This document shows, piece by piece, positions 1 to 9,880 of a stretch of DNA of 64,000 nucleotides; position 1 is the stretch's first letter, and each line of letters starts with the position of its first letter. The DNA lies in the NCBI GenBank assembly GCA_903824785.1, contig CAIJYD010000022.1, positions 19,597 through 83,596 of the forward strand. The letters are read 5' to 3'. The translations under genes were made by a program, and so were the position numbers. This DNA comes from an uncultured Bacteroidota bacterium (lineage in GTDB: Bacteria; Bacteroidota; Bacteroidia; Bacteroidales; VadinHA17). A model generated the notes under the pieces. It ran no database searches and was not told where the DNA came from. It worked only from the letters and a program-made list of their open reading frames with translations.

Positions 1-1
1 A

Positions 2-1396
2 GCAACCGACCCCGGAGTTCGTGACGCCTGGGTTCGTGGCTTTAACCCGATGTGGGAAAATATGTACAAAACACGAGGCTGTCTGGGCGGAGCTTTATGG
101 TCGGGGATTGACGACGCATTTTTTCTCCCTGAGGGTAAGCTTGTAGGGTATGGCGAGTGGGGCCCGATTGATGGCTGGCGAAGGATGAAACCCGAATATT
201 ATCACATAAAAAAAACCTACTCTCCCGTAATTATCAGTAACAGGAAAACTTCTTTCACAAAGAACGGAGAGATCCTTCTTCAGGTTGAAAACAGGTTCGA
301 TTTCACCGATCTCCGGGCCTGCAGGTTCGAATGGGAGATAGCAGGTGCAAAGGGGACTTCAGCAATTAATCTTGCACCCCACAACTCAGGGATCCTCAGA
401 ATTAATCCGGGCAATATTCAGGACGGAGGTAAAATCCTTACTGTGAAGGTTTTCTCACCTTACAACCTTCTGATAGATGAGTCGTCAGTTGAGATTGGAG
501 ATATTAACTACGGAGATTTTCCGTTCAGTCAGGCGCCTCAGGAAGCATTGAAAATGCAGGAAGATCAGCTTTTAATAAACATATCAGGAAAGGATTTTAA
601 CTGGATATTTGACAAAAGAAGCGGGAAACTGGCGGCCGCTTCTTACAGAGGCGATACAGTTCTCTCCGGTGGGGCAGAGCTGATGATTCTTCCACTGCAC
701 AGCGAGGAATGTAAAACAGAGCACAGCCTCAATATTCCGTTTATGAATAACAGCTGTAAAGAGTGGGCTCTTAAATCGGTAACCTCCGGTATAAGCAACG
801 ATTCGGTTTTTATTCTTGTGAAGGGTTCTTATAAAGAGGCTGATATTGTTCTGAGATATTGTTTTCTGAAGGGAGGAACCCTTATAACTGATTACAGTTT
901 TACCGTAAAAGGAAATACTGATCCGCGTCAGATTGGGCTGGTATTCTCTGTTCCCCGTTCCAATGAGCAAATGAGTTGGTTTCGTAAAGGATTCTGGTCT
1001 TCTTATCCTTCGTGGCACATTGGCAGAATAAAGGGTGAAGCAGTGCCGTTCCCTCCGGGTTGTTTTTATGTGAGCAAGCAGGGAACGGAACCGGTAAACG
1101 AATGGAGATTTGATGCCAATAGCCTGGGAACAAACGATTTTCGATCGACAAAAGATAATATCTACTGGGCAGCTTTAACCAGACCCTCCGGAGCCGGTAT
1201 TATTGCTTTGTCAGAAGGAAAGCATTCTTTCCGCTCTTTTGTCAATGGTAACAGGATAGACTTTCTGGTTGCCGACTATTCTAACGGAGGAGGAGAGATG
1301 TTTTTTGCATCTCATATGGAATCTGAAAGGAAAACTCTTAAAACAGGTGATACTTTTAAAGGTCAGGCTATTCTTAAAATCGTTACTGGGAAATAA
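2..1396 (+). CDS. Glycoside hydrolase family 2 (beta-galactosidase-like), C-terminal part; 5' end lies outside the window
   Basis: Frame open from base 2 (ATDPGVRDAWVRGFNPMWENMYKTRGCLGGALWSGIDDAFFLPEG...), GH2 catalytic-domain end plus C-terminal beta domains, stop at 1396. Confidence 0.75.
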   Translation, partial: ATDPGVRDAWVRGFNPMWENMYKTRGCLGGALWSGIDDAFFLPEGKLVGYGEWGPIDGWRRMKPEYYHIKKTYSPVIISNRKTSFTKNGEILLQVENRFDFTDLRACRFEWEIAGAKGTSAINLAPHNSGILRINPGNIQDGGKILTVKVFSPYNLLIDESSVEIGDINYGDFPFSQAPQEALKMQEDQLLINISGKDFNWIFDKRSGKLAAASYRGDTVLSGGAELMILPLHSEECKTEHSLNIPFMNNSCKEWALKSVTSGISNDSVFILVKGSYKEADIVLRYCFLKGGTLITDYSFTVKGNTDPRQIGLVFSVPRSNEQMSWFRKGFWSSYPSWHIGRIKGEAVPFPPGCFYVSKQGTEPVNEWRFDANSLGTNDFRSTKDNIYWAALTRPSGAGIIALSEGKHSFRSFVNGNRIDFLVADYSNGGGEMFFASHMESERKTLKTGDTFKGQAILKIVTGK

Positions 1397-1496
1397 CTGA
1401 CGGGTTTGCATTTCATTTGTGAGCTTTTTGATTTTTGATTCTGAAAATTGATTATATTTCTGCATAATTGATTGTTAATAATATAACACCACTGAC

Positions 1497-3107
1497 ATGG
1501 CAGAATTTCTATACGAGAATCCTTTTCAGATTGAGAAGGATAATACAATCTATCGGCTGCTTACCAAAAAATATGTTAAGACAGTCGTTATTGAGGGGAG
1601 AAAGATTCTGAAAGTTGACCCTGAAGGTCTCGAACTTCTTGCAAAAGAGGCTGTTTCAGATATCTCTTTTTTTCTAAGGACATCTCATCTTGAAAAACTT
1701 GCTAAAATTCTTGAAGATCCTGAAGCTACTGACAATGACCGTTTTGTTGCATATCTGATGCTGAGGAATACAGTTGTATCATCCAAAGGTGATCTGCCAT
1801 GGTGTCAGGATACCGGAACGGCAATTGTTATAGGGAAGAAAGGGGAGCAGGTCTGGACGGGTGTAAACGATGCGGAATATCTTTCAAGGGGAATCTTTGC
1901 AACATATAAACAGAAGAACCTCAGGTATTCACAGGTAGTCCCGTTAACAATGTTTAATGAAAAAAATACCGGAACAAATCTTCCGGCTCAGATTGATATT
2001 TATTCCAGAGAGGGAAATTCGTATGAGTTTCTGTTTATTACAAAAGGTGGCGGATCGGCAAATAAAACGTTCCTCTACCAGCAAACCAAATCGCTGTTAA
2101 ATGAAGAGTCTCTGATTAAATTTGTCAGGGAGAAAATCAAGGATCTTGGCACTTCAGCCTGCCCTCCCTATCATCTGGCTCTGGTTATCGGCGGCACTTC
2201 TGCCGAAGCTACACTTAAGACCGTTAAGGAAGCTTCAGCAGGTTATCTCGATTATCTACCTGTAATCGGGAATGAAAGCGGACGTGCCTTCCGCGATATT
2301 GAATGGGAAAAAAGAATTGAGAAGATCTGCCATGAGTATGGTGTGGGTGCTCAGTTCGGAGGCAAATATTTTGTTCATGATGTTAGAGTTATCCGTCTTC
2401 CGAGGCATGCCGCTTCATGTCCTGTTGGTCTTGGAGTTAGTTGCAGTGCCGACAGAAATATCAAAGCAAAGATCAACGTTGATGGAATTTTTCTTGAAGA
2501 GCTTGAAAGAAATCCTGCACGCTTTTTGCCTGCTAAAGCTCCGGAACTTGAAAAGCCCGTTGAAATTGACCTCGACCGGCCTATGAAAGAGGTCCTGGCA
2601 GAACTCACTAAGTATCCTGTAAAGACACGGTTAAATTTAACCGGAACTCTAATTGTTGCCAGGGATATTGCACATGCGCAGATCAAGAAGATGATTGATG
2701 AAGGTAAGCCAATGGCTGAATATTTTAAAACTCATCCTATTTATTATGCCGGGCCTGCAAAAACCCCTGACGGCATGCCTTCCGGAAGTTTCGGACCTAC
2801 TACAGCCGGACGAATGGATTCTTATGTTGACCTTTTCCAGAGTATGGGTGGCTCACTCATTATGGTTGCAAAGGGAAACCGTAGCAGACAGGTTATTGAT
2901 GCTTGCAAAAAACATGGAGGATTTTACCTCGGATCAATCGGAGGGCCGGCAGCTATTCTTGCAGAGGAGAATATTAAGTCGGTGGAATTAGTTGATTTTG
3001 AAGATCTTGGTATGGAAGCCATCAGAAAGATAAAAGTCGTGAATATGGCTGCATTTATTATTACCGATGATAAAGGCAATGATTTTTTCGATGAGTACAA
3101 TAAATAG
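1497..3107 (+). CDS. Fumarate hydratase, class I (iron-sulfur)
   Basis: 536 aa; [51 protein letters not shown] motifs of Fe-S fumarases. Confidence 0.93.
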   Translation: MAEFLYENPFQIEKDNTIYRLLTKKYVKTVVIEGRKILKVDPEGLELLAKEAVSDISFFLRTSHLEKLAKILEDPEATDNDRFVAYLMLRNTVVSSKGDLPWCQDTGTAIVIGKKGEQVWTGVNDAEYLSRGIFATYKQKNLRYSQVVPLTMFNEKNTGTNLPAQIDIYSREGNSYEFLFITKGGGSANKTFLYQQTKSLLNEESLIKFVREKIKDLGTSACPPYHLALVIGGTSAEATLKTVKEASAGYLDYLPVIGNESGRAFRDIEWEKRIEKICHEYGVGAQFGGKYFVHDVRVIRLPRHAASCPVGLGVSCSADRNIKAKINVDGIFLEELERNPARFLPAKAPELEKPVEIDLDRPMKEVLAELTKYPVKTRLNLTGTLIVARDIAHAQIKKMIDEGKPMAEYFKTHPIYYAGPAKTPDGMPSGSFGPTTAGRMDSYVDLFQSMGGSLIMVAKGNRSRQVIDACKKHGGFYLGSIGGPAAILAEENIKSVELVDFEDLGMEAIRKIKVVNMAAFIITDDKGNDFFDEYNK

Positions 3108-3295
3108 CAGATAATTTTTTCGGATTTTGCTTTAATTACCAATAACTTACCACGATAATATCAAAAATAAAACTCCTCTCTTAAACCGGGCAGATTGCCA
3201 TGGGGTGGTTCATTTAAAAAAATATTCTGAAAATGATAAATGGTTGTATCAGGTGAAAGATATTTTTTTAACTTGAGCCTCATAAATTTATAATT

Positions 3296-4816
3296 ATGAA
3301 GAGATTTTTTTTATGGTTTTTTCCGGGATTGATTATTGGAGTATTACTTGTTCTTGGCGGTGGAAAAGCATTACATTCGACATCAACAAACCTCTATTGT
3401 ATCTCCTGTCATATCCATCCCATGGCAGATGCATCATGGAAAAAATCTGTTCATTACGATACAAAATCAGGTTGCCGGATTGCCTGTGTGGATTGTCATC
3501 TCCCTCCAAAAGGTGAAGGTTATCTTTGGGCAAAAGGTACAACAGGATTACGCGATCTTTGGAGTAAATGGACCCGCGATTCGGCTTCTTTTAACTGGGA
3601 AGACCGGAGACGGCTCGAGGTTGCCCGGAGCTATGTCTATGAAAGCAGTTGCATAAAATGCCACGAGAATCTTTTCCCGGCGAAGCTAACCAAAGCAGGG
3701 GAGGATGCACATCTCTATTATACACAAACAAAGAAAAGCAAAGAGCTGCATTGTATAAACTGCCACCTTAACGCAGGTCATTTCATTGAAGGGTATACTC
3801 ATGGAAGCAACTCAACCTTCGGAAGCGTCTCTTCTGCAGCAAAAGAGATCTATACTGAAGCTTCAAAGGTAACGGAGTTCAAAAATTTTACTGAACAAAT
3901 TCCTAGAACGCCCGTATCATTCAAAATGGTTGCAATACCCGGAGGAAAATTTATGATGGGAAGTCCTGATTCTGAACCGTTCAGGAAGAAAGAAGAAGGG
4001 CCGGCAAGGGAGGTGGAGATAAGTTCTTTTTTTATGGCTGAGATTGAGGTAAGCTGGGATGAATATCTTGCATTTTATGTTCAGACAGCTGCCGAAGGAC
4101 GCACAACAGATACCGAAGGGATAAGAAAAGCAAGTGTAAAATCGACCGATGCTATTTCCGGAGCCACTCCACCATACGGACAGCCTGATCAGGGATGGGG
4201 CCTTGGTAAACGTCCTGCAATATCGTTCTCCTTTCATGCTGCAGAAACTTATTGCAAATGGTTAACTTCAGTAACCGGGAAAAAATATCGGCTTCCCACT
4301 GAGGCAGAATGGGAATATGCCTGCAGGGCAGGTTCCAAAGATCCCTATTTCTTTCCGGGCGATCCGACAAAATTTCAGAAGAGCGGCTTAAGAGCACGTC
4401 TTTCAAAAAACGATACTGCAGTTATTAATACTTATGTCATATTTAAAGGTAATAGTCCGACAAAAACCCAACCTCCCGACCGGGTAAAACCAAATCCTTT
4501 TGGTTTGAAAAACATGACTGGTAATGTTGCTGAATTCTGTTCAGACTGGTATAGTGCCGATATCCTTTCACAATATCCGCAAGGGTTGATAAGAGATCCG
4601 AAAGGTCCTGAAGAGGGAACGGAGCATGTTCTAAGAGGTGGCTCTTTTTCAACTACTGCTGATGGTTTGCGAAGTGCTGCACGAGATTTTACAAAAACCG
4701 AATCGTGGTTAAAAACAGACCCTCAGATGCCCAAAAGTATTTGGTGGTATTCCGACTGCTTTAATGTCGGCTTCAGAGTAGTGTGTGAATTTGATGAAAA
4801 GACAGGAAAATTGTAA
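3296..4816 (+). CDS. NapC/NirT/NrfH-like multiheme cytochrome c fused to SUMF1/FGE-like domain
   Basis: N-terminal TM anchor, four CxxCH motifs (CISCH, CVDCH, CIKCH, CINCH), then SUMF1 signatures (MVAIPGGKFMMGS, YRLPTEAEWEYACRAG, GNVAEFCSDWY, VLRGGSF). Confidence 0.9.
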   Translation: MKRFFLWFFPGLIIGVLLVLGGGKALHSTSTNLYCISCHIHPMADASWKKSVHYDTKSGCRIACVDCHLPPKGEGYLWAKGTTGLRDLWSKWTRDSASFNWEDRRRLEVARSYVYESSCIKCHENLFPAKLTKAGEDAHLYYTQTKKSKELHCINCHLNAGHFIEGYTHGSNSTFGSVSSAAKEIYTEASKVTEFKNFTEQIPRTPVSFKMVAIPGGKFMMGSPDSEPFRKKEEGPAREVEISSFFMAEIEVSWDEYLAFYVQTAAEGRTTDTEGIRKASVKSTDAISGATPPYGQPDQGWGLGKRPAISFSFHAAETYCKWLTSVTGKKYRLPTEAEWEYACRAGSKDPYFFPGDPTKFQKSGLRARLSKNDTAVINTYVIFKGNSPTKTQPPDRVKPNPFGLKNMTGNVAEFCSDWYSADILSQYPQGLIRDPKGPEEGTEHVLRGGSFSTTADGLRSAARDFTKTESWLKTDPQMPKSIWWYSDCFNVGFRVVCEFDEKTGKL

Positions 4817-4850
4817 TTTTAACAAAAGAAACATTCCAAATCCATTTAAT

Positions 4851-6191
4851 ATGAAAAACTCAACTATTTCTAGACGTAATTTCCTGGGTAAGGCAGCAAC
4901 AGCAGGAGTTGCAGGGGTAATGGTTCCCTCAATAATAACCAGTTGTTCCCGTGAATCAAAAAAAGTTGTGGAAGTACCTGTCATGCTTGATCAGGCACCC
5001 GACGGACCTGTTCTTAAAGCAGGAGTTATCGGTTGCGGCGGTCGCGGTTCAGGTGCCGCAATAAATTTTCTCAATGCCGGTCCTAATCTTAAGATCGTGG
5101 CTCTGGGAGATACCTTCAAGGATCGTGTTGATTCCTGCAGAGAAAAGATCTTAAAAGAAAAAGGACAGGAAGTTCCTGTTGAAAACTGTTTTGTCGGTTT
5201 CGATGCTTATCAGAAAGTTATTGATGCAGGTGTTGATATTATTATACTGGCTACACCTCCATTCTTCCGTCCCGAACATCTGGCAGCTGCCATTCAGGCC
5301 AAAAAGCATGTGTTTGCTGAAAAACCTGTTTGTGTTGACCCGGCAGGTGCAAGGTCGGTAATGGCTACAGCTCAGAAAGCAAAAGGTATGGAACTGAGTA
5401 TCGTTACAGGTACCCAGCGCCGTCATCAGCGCGATTATGTTGCTGCATGGCAGCAGGTTGCGCAGGGCTCGATTGGCGAAATAACAGGAGGTAATGCCTG
5501 GTGGAATGGTGGAAAACTTTGGCACCGCGATCCTAATGCCGAGTGGAGCGAAATGGAATATATGATCAGGAACTGGGTCAACTGGACATGGCTCTCAGGA
5601 GACCATATTGTTGAACAGCATGTTCATAACCTTGATGTTATTAACTGGTTCACAGGTTCTCATCCTGTAAAAGCTGTGGGTTTCGGATCGAGACTGCGCC
5701 GTGTTACAGGTGACCAGTACGATAATTTCAGTATCGATTATGCTTTTGAAAACGGAATGCACATTCATAGCATGTGCCGCCAGATAAATGGTTGCGTTAA
5801 TAATGTATCTGAAAGAATCCAGGGTTCAAAAGGTTCAACCAACTGCCATAACACTATTCTTGACCTTGCAGGAAACGAGGTCTGGAAATATGAGTATCCT
5901 CTCGATAAAGATGGCAAACCGGGCACCAGTGTCAGTGTTGATCCATACGTTCAGGAACATATCGATCTGGTTACTGCAATACGTACAGGAAAGCCGATTA
6001 ATGAAGCCGAAAATACCGCTGTTACAACCATGGTTGCAATAATGGGACGTATTTCAGCTTATACCGGCAAGGAAACATCGTATGAAGAGATGATGAACTC
6101 CGACCTCAAACTTGGCCCAAAGGTGTTTGAATTTGGTCCTGTCGATATCGTGAAAGAAGTTCCTGTTGCAGGGCTTCCTTTTGTTGTATAA
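4851..6191 (+). CDS. Gfo/Idh/MocA family oxidoreductase, TAT-exported
   Basis: SRRNFLGKAATAGVAG twin-arginine signal; KAGVIGCGGRGSGAA Rossmann motif; EKPVCVDP. Start moved from ORF-track 4785 to the ATG at 4851 that places the TAT signal at the N-terminus. Confidence 0.92.
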   Translation: MKNSTISRRNFLGKAATAGVAGVMVPSIITSCSRESKKVVEVPVMLDQAPDGPVLKAGVIGCGGRGSGAAINFLNAGPNLKIVALGDTFKDRVDSCREKILKEKGQEVPVENCFVGFDAYQKVIDAGVDIIILATPPFFRPEHLAAAIQAKKHVFAEKPVCVDPAGARSVMATAQKAKGMELSIVTGTQRRHQRDYVAAWQQVAQGSIGEITGGNAWWNGGKLWHRDPNAEWSEMEYMIRNWVNWTWLSGDHIVEQHVHNLDVINWFTGSHPVKAVGFGSRLRRVTGDQYDNFSIDYAFENGMHIHSMCRQINGCVNNVSERIQGSKGSTNCHNTILDLAGNEVWKYEYPLDKDGKPGTSVSVDPYVQEHIDLVTAIRTGKPINEAENTAVTTMVAIMGRISAYTGKETSYEEMMNSDLKLGPKVFEFGPVDIVKEVPVAGLPFVV

Positions 6192-6312
6192 ACCTTAACC
6201 TGCTGAACTCCCCGCGTGCATTGGTTTTGCCGGATCAGTCATTCCGGTTCTCCGGTACATGCGGTGGAGCAGGTGGGCATTTCATTACCGGTTCATTCTA
6301 ATTATCAGATAT

Positions 6313-7257
6313 ATGAATAGTTCGAGAAGAAATTTCTTAATAAAAGCCACTGCTGCCGGTGCTGCTGTTTTAGCGGCTCCTTCGGTCTTTGGTTCTGTTG
6401 CCGCTTCACCGCAAAAAAAAGCAGCAGATGCAACAGCCCCGTTCAAACTTAAATATGCTCCTTCCATTGGAATGTTCCGCGAACATGCCGGTAAGGAGAT
6501 TCTTGATAACATTAAGTTCTGTTATGATATGGGCTTCAGGGCAATGTTCGATAACGGACTGATGAACAGGCCGGTTGAGGATCAGGTGAAAATTGCCGGC
6601 GAGATGCAACGTCTTGGAATGGAACTCGGACCGTTTGTTTTGTATGCCGATTTTTCCGTTACATCTTTTGTGCTTAATAAGCCGGAGACACGCGAGATGC
6701 TTGTTAATAAAATGAAAGAAGGGGTTGAGGTGGCTAAAAGGACCGGAGTAAAATGGGCACTGGTTGTCCCGGGAAGGTATGATGAAAGACTCGACAGAGG
6801 TTTTCAGACTGCTAACGTAATTGATAACCTCAGGTATTGCTGCGATGTTATGGAGCCGGCCGGACTTACTATCGTACTGGAACCTTTAAACACTATAAGG
6901 GATCATCCGGGACTGTTTCTTACAGGAATACCCCAGTCATATGCAATCTGCAGAGCTGTGAACAGACCTGTGTGCAAACTTGTCGAAGATATCTATCACC
7001 AGCAGATAACAGAAGGTAACCTTATTCCGAATATTGAAGCAGCATGGAGCGAAATAGCAGCATTTCATTGCGGAGATCATCCGGGCCGTAATGAACCTAC
7101 TACAGGCGAAATAAATTTCAAGAATGTTTTTAAATATATACATAGTAAAAATTATCAGGGTGTTATCTGTATGGAACATGGTATTAGCAACAGAACAAAA
7201 GAGGGAGAAGCCCGCGTAATCCAGGCATATCGGGAATGCGACAGCTTTGAAGAGTAA
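6313..7257 (+). CDS. Hydroxypyruvate isomerase-like / sugar phosphate isomerase TIM-barrel protein, TAT signal
   Basis: MNSSRRNFLIKATAAGAAVLAAPS signal; VLEPLNTIRDHPG, DIYHQQITEGNL, HCGDHPGRNEPTTGEINF motifs. Start moved from 6259 to 6313. Confidence 0.9.
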   Translation: MNSSRRNFLIKATAAGAAVLAAPSVFGSVAASPQKKAADATAPFKLKYAPSIGMFREHAGKEILDNIKFCYDMGFRAMFDNGLMNRPVEDQVKIAGEMQRLGMELGPFVLYADFSVTSFVLNKPETREMLVNKMKEGVEVAKRTGVKWALVVPGRYDERLDRGFQTANVIDNLRYCCDVMEPAGLTIVLEPLNTIRDHPGLFLTGIPQSYAICRAVNRPVCKLVEDIYHQQITEGNLIPNIEAAWSEIAAFHCGDHPGRNEPTTGEINFKNVFKYIHSKNYQGVICMEHGISNRTKEGEARVIQAYRECDSFEE

Positions 7258-7267
7258 TAATTGGCGT

Positions 7268-7297
7268 AAAAGAGGCTGTAGCAAGAGCCTCTTTTTT
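7268..7297 (+). terminator. Rho-independent terminator
   Basis: AGAGGCT-gtagcaag-AGCCTCT stem followed by TTTTT, directly after the isomerase stop. Confidence 0.8.
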
Positions 7298-7414
7298 GGT
7301 AAATACTTTGTCCTCAGACTGAAGTGAGGAGTAATTAAATTGAAGCCAAATCAGAAATACTCAGATACCATTTGATAATGCTTAGAAATATTATAACCTA
7401 ACAAAAAGTTTTAA

Positions 7415-8539
7415 ATGAAAAAAGTTAATCTGCTTATTAATCTGTTAATGGTTGTAATCTCCTCAACCGGTTTATCCTTTAGTCAGCCAGTAAAGTTTTT
7501 TGCAGGAACTTATACTGGAAAAGATGGAAAAGGGTTGTTCCTCTTTGATCTGAACAGTGAGGAGGGAACATTTAATCTGTTGTCGCAATCCGATGCCGGC
7601 CCAAACCCTTCCTATTTTTGCATTTCGAAAAAATGGGGAATGATCTATGCTGCAAATGAAGTTGGGAAATTTAAGGATATCAGAGGCGGGGGTGTAACAG
7701 CCTTGAGATATGATTCGAAAACAAGTGCAATTGAAAAACTTGGCGATCTGCCGGTACCTAATGGCGGCCCTTGCTATATATCATTGTCTTCCGACGAAAA
7801 TTTCCTTTTTATGGCTAACTATTCCGGTGGTTCGGCTGCTGTTATTAAACTTGACGACAAAGGAATACCTGTAGCTGTCACTGATAATATAATTTACAAG
7901 GCGCCTGAGGGAAAGAGTTCACATGCACATATGATTTCTCCGGGACCTTCCGGCAAATATATCTACATCACCGACCTGGGTCTGGACAGAATCGTGATTT
8001 ATACTCTTGATCCGGTTTCCGGAAAGCTTCAGGAGATACCGGATGGCATTGTTAAAGTCACAGAAGGTGCCGGCCCGCGCCATTTTGTTTTTAGTTCAGA
8101 CGGAAAAAAATTGTTTGTCATCTGCGAGCTGAATTCAACAATAGCTGTATTTGACGTTGAGGCAACCGGCAATCTTAAACAGATTCAGACAGTGAAAACA
8201 TTGAAAGAAGGATTCGTGGGCGAAAGTTTTTGTGCCGACATTCATTTGGGGAAAAAAGGAGATTTTTTATATGGATCAAACAGGGGTGAAAACACCATTG
8301 TTACTTTCAAGGTCGGATCTGACGGAAAACTAACCCTGGCAGGACATACCACCTGTGGCGGAGCATGGCCCAGAAACTTTGTGGTTGATCCTTCCGGAAA
8401 ATATCTTCTCGTTGGAAATGAGAGATCGGGGAATATTTCAATGTTCACAATTGATAAAAAAACAGGCCTTCCTCAGGTACCATCAAAAGATTATACCATC
8501 AAATCACCGGCCTGTCTTAAGTTCTCAGATCTGAAATAG
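7415..8539 (+). CDS. Lactonase family protein (YbhE/6-phosphogluconolactonase-like 7-bladed propeller)
   Basis: 374 aa, signal peptide; GTYTGKDGKGLFLFDL, NGGPCYISLSSD, GAGPRHFVFSSDGK, WPRNFVVDPSGKYLLVGN. Confidence 0.9.
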   Translation: MKKVNLLINLLMVVISSTGLSFSQPVKFFAGTYTGKDGKGLFLFDLNSEEGTFNLLSQSDAGPNPSYFCISKKWGMIYAANEVGKFKDIRGGGVTALRYDSKTSAIEKLGDLPVPNGGPCYISLSSDENFLFMANYSGGSAAVIKLDDKGIPVAVTDNIIYKAPEGKSSHAHMISPGPSGKYIYITDLGLDRIVIYTLDPVSGKLQEIPDGIVKVTEGAGPRHFVFSSDGKKLFVICELNSTIAVFDVEATGNLKQIQTVKTLKEGFVGESFCADIHLGKKGDFLYGSNRGENTIVTFKVGSDGKLTLAGHTTCGGAWPRNFVVDPSGKYLLVGNERSGNISMFTIDKKTGLPQVPSKDYTIKSPACLKFSDLK

Positions 8540-9763
8540 ATGAAGAAACCCATATCTCTCTCTCTTTTAGCAGCTGTTGTAATAATTATTTTCCTGCAGG
8601 GATTCTCAAAACCAGACAGGAAACCATTCAGAAATTATGTTGTACTCATTTCATTTGATGCCTTCAGATGGGATTATGATAAGCTATATAATACACCCAA
8701 CTTAAACCTGCTGGCCCTCGATGGCGTCAAGGCTGGCAGGCTTATTCCCTCTTTTCCAACCAAGACATTTCCTAACCATTACACCATAGCCACAGGCCTT
8801 TACCCCGATCATCACGGTTTGGTGGATAATAGTTTCCCTGCTGCAGATCTCGGTCTTTTCTATAGAATGGGCGACAGGGCTGCAGTAGAGAATCCGGCAT
8901 TTTATGGAGGAGAGCCGGTTTGGGTGACAGCAGAAAAGCAGGGTGTGAAGGCTGCATCCTATTTTTGGGTAGGTTCTGAGGCACCTGTAGGAGGTATGCA
9001 TCCTTCATACTGGAAAAAATATGATGGGAGAGTAACATACCAGGCAAGAATTGATAGTGTAATAAAGTGGCTTGGCTATTCACCTGAAAAACGTCCGGAA
9101 CTGGTTACTCTCTATTTCGATGAGCCTGACCTGATAAGTCACGATTTCGGACCGGAATCGCCCCAGACTGGCAAGGTTGTTTCATCTCTCGATAGTATCA
9201 TTGGCGTCATCAGAATGAAACTTTCTGCTCTGCCCGATGCAAAAAAAATAAATCTGATTGTTCTGTCTGATCATGGTATGAGCTCTGTTTCTTCAGAGAG
9301 GTATATTAACCTTAAGAGTGTTGTACCCAACAGGATGATAGCTTCTATTTCAGGAGGAAATCCGGTCTGTCTGATTAATCCTGCTGAAGGGAAACGAGAC
9401 AGTGTCCTTAATCTGCTTAATTCGGTAAAAGGGATGAAAGCCTGGCGGAAATCGGAACTTCCTCCAAAATGGAACTATGGTACTCACCCCAGGATACCTG
9501 AAATTGTTGTTGTTGCTGACAGCTCCTGGAGCATTGGCACAAGGGCGGAAGGCTCTTCTATGAAAGTTGGCGCTCATGGATACGACAATTCAAACTCTGA
9601 CATGTTTTCTATATTTTATGCTGCCGGCCCCTCATTTAAAAAGGGTTACAAATTCAAAGAATTGAATAACACAGATATTTATAACCTTATTTGCAGAATT
9701 CTTGATATTATTCCTGCTAAAAATGATGGTGATCCGAAACATATTAAAGGAATGCTCAGGTAG
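8540..9763 (+). CDS. Type I phosphodiesterase / nucleotide pyrophosphatase (NPP, alkaline phosphatase superfamily)
   Basis: VVLISFDAFRWDY, PSFPTKTFPNHYTIATGLYPDHHGLVDN, LSDHGMSS; ATG directly abuts the previous stop. Confidence 0.92.
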   Translation: MKKPISLSLLAAVVIIIFLQGFSKPDRKPFRNYVVLISFDAFRWDYDKLYNTPNLNLLALDGVKAGRLIPSFPTKTFPNHYTIATGLYPDHHGLVDNSFPAADLGLFYRMGDRAAVENPAFYGGEPVWVTAEKQGVKAASYFWVGSEAPVGGMHPSYWKKYDGRVTYQARIDSVIKWLGYSPEKRPELVTLYFDEPDLISHDFGPESPQTGKVVSSLDSIIGVIRMKLSALPDAKKINLIVLSDHGMSSVSSERYINLKSVVPNRMIASISGGNPVCLINPAEGKRDSVLNLLNSVKGMKAWRKSELPPKWNYGTHPRIPEIVVVADSSWSIGTRAEGSSMKVGAHGYDNSNSDMFSIFYAAGPSFKKGYKFKELNNTDIYNLICRILDIIPAKNDGDPKHIKGMLR

Positions 9764-9880
9764 GTTTATAAATGATCCGGATAGGCGCGGAGAGCAAATA
9801 TCCTTTATGAATTTTGTGGTTATTTGATTTTGTTTTTCAGGATATTTCTCACTGTTATTATTGTTAAAATCTGAAATAGG

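Noticed and set aside
2375-2686. Antisense ORF opposite fumarase
   Set aside because: Overlaps a strongly conserved CDS; composition reflects the opposite strand
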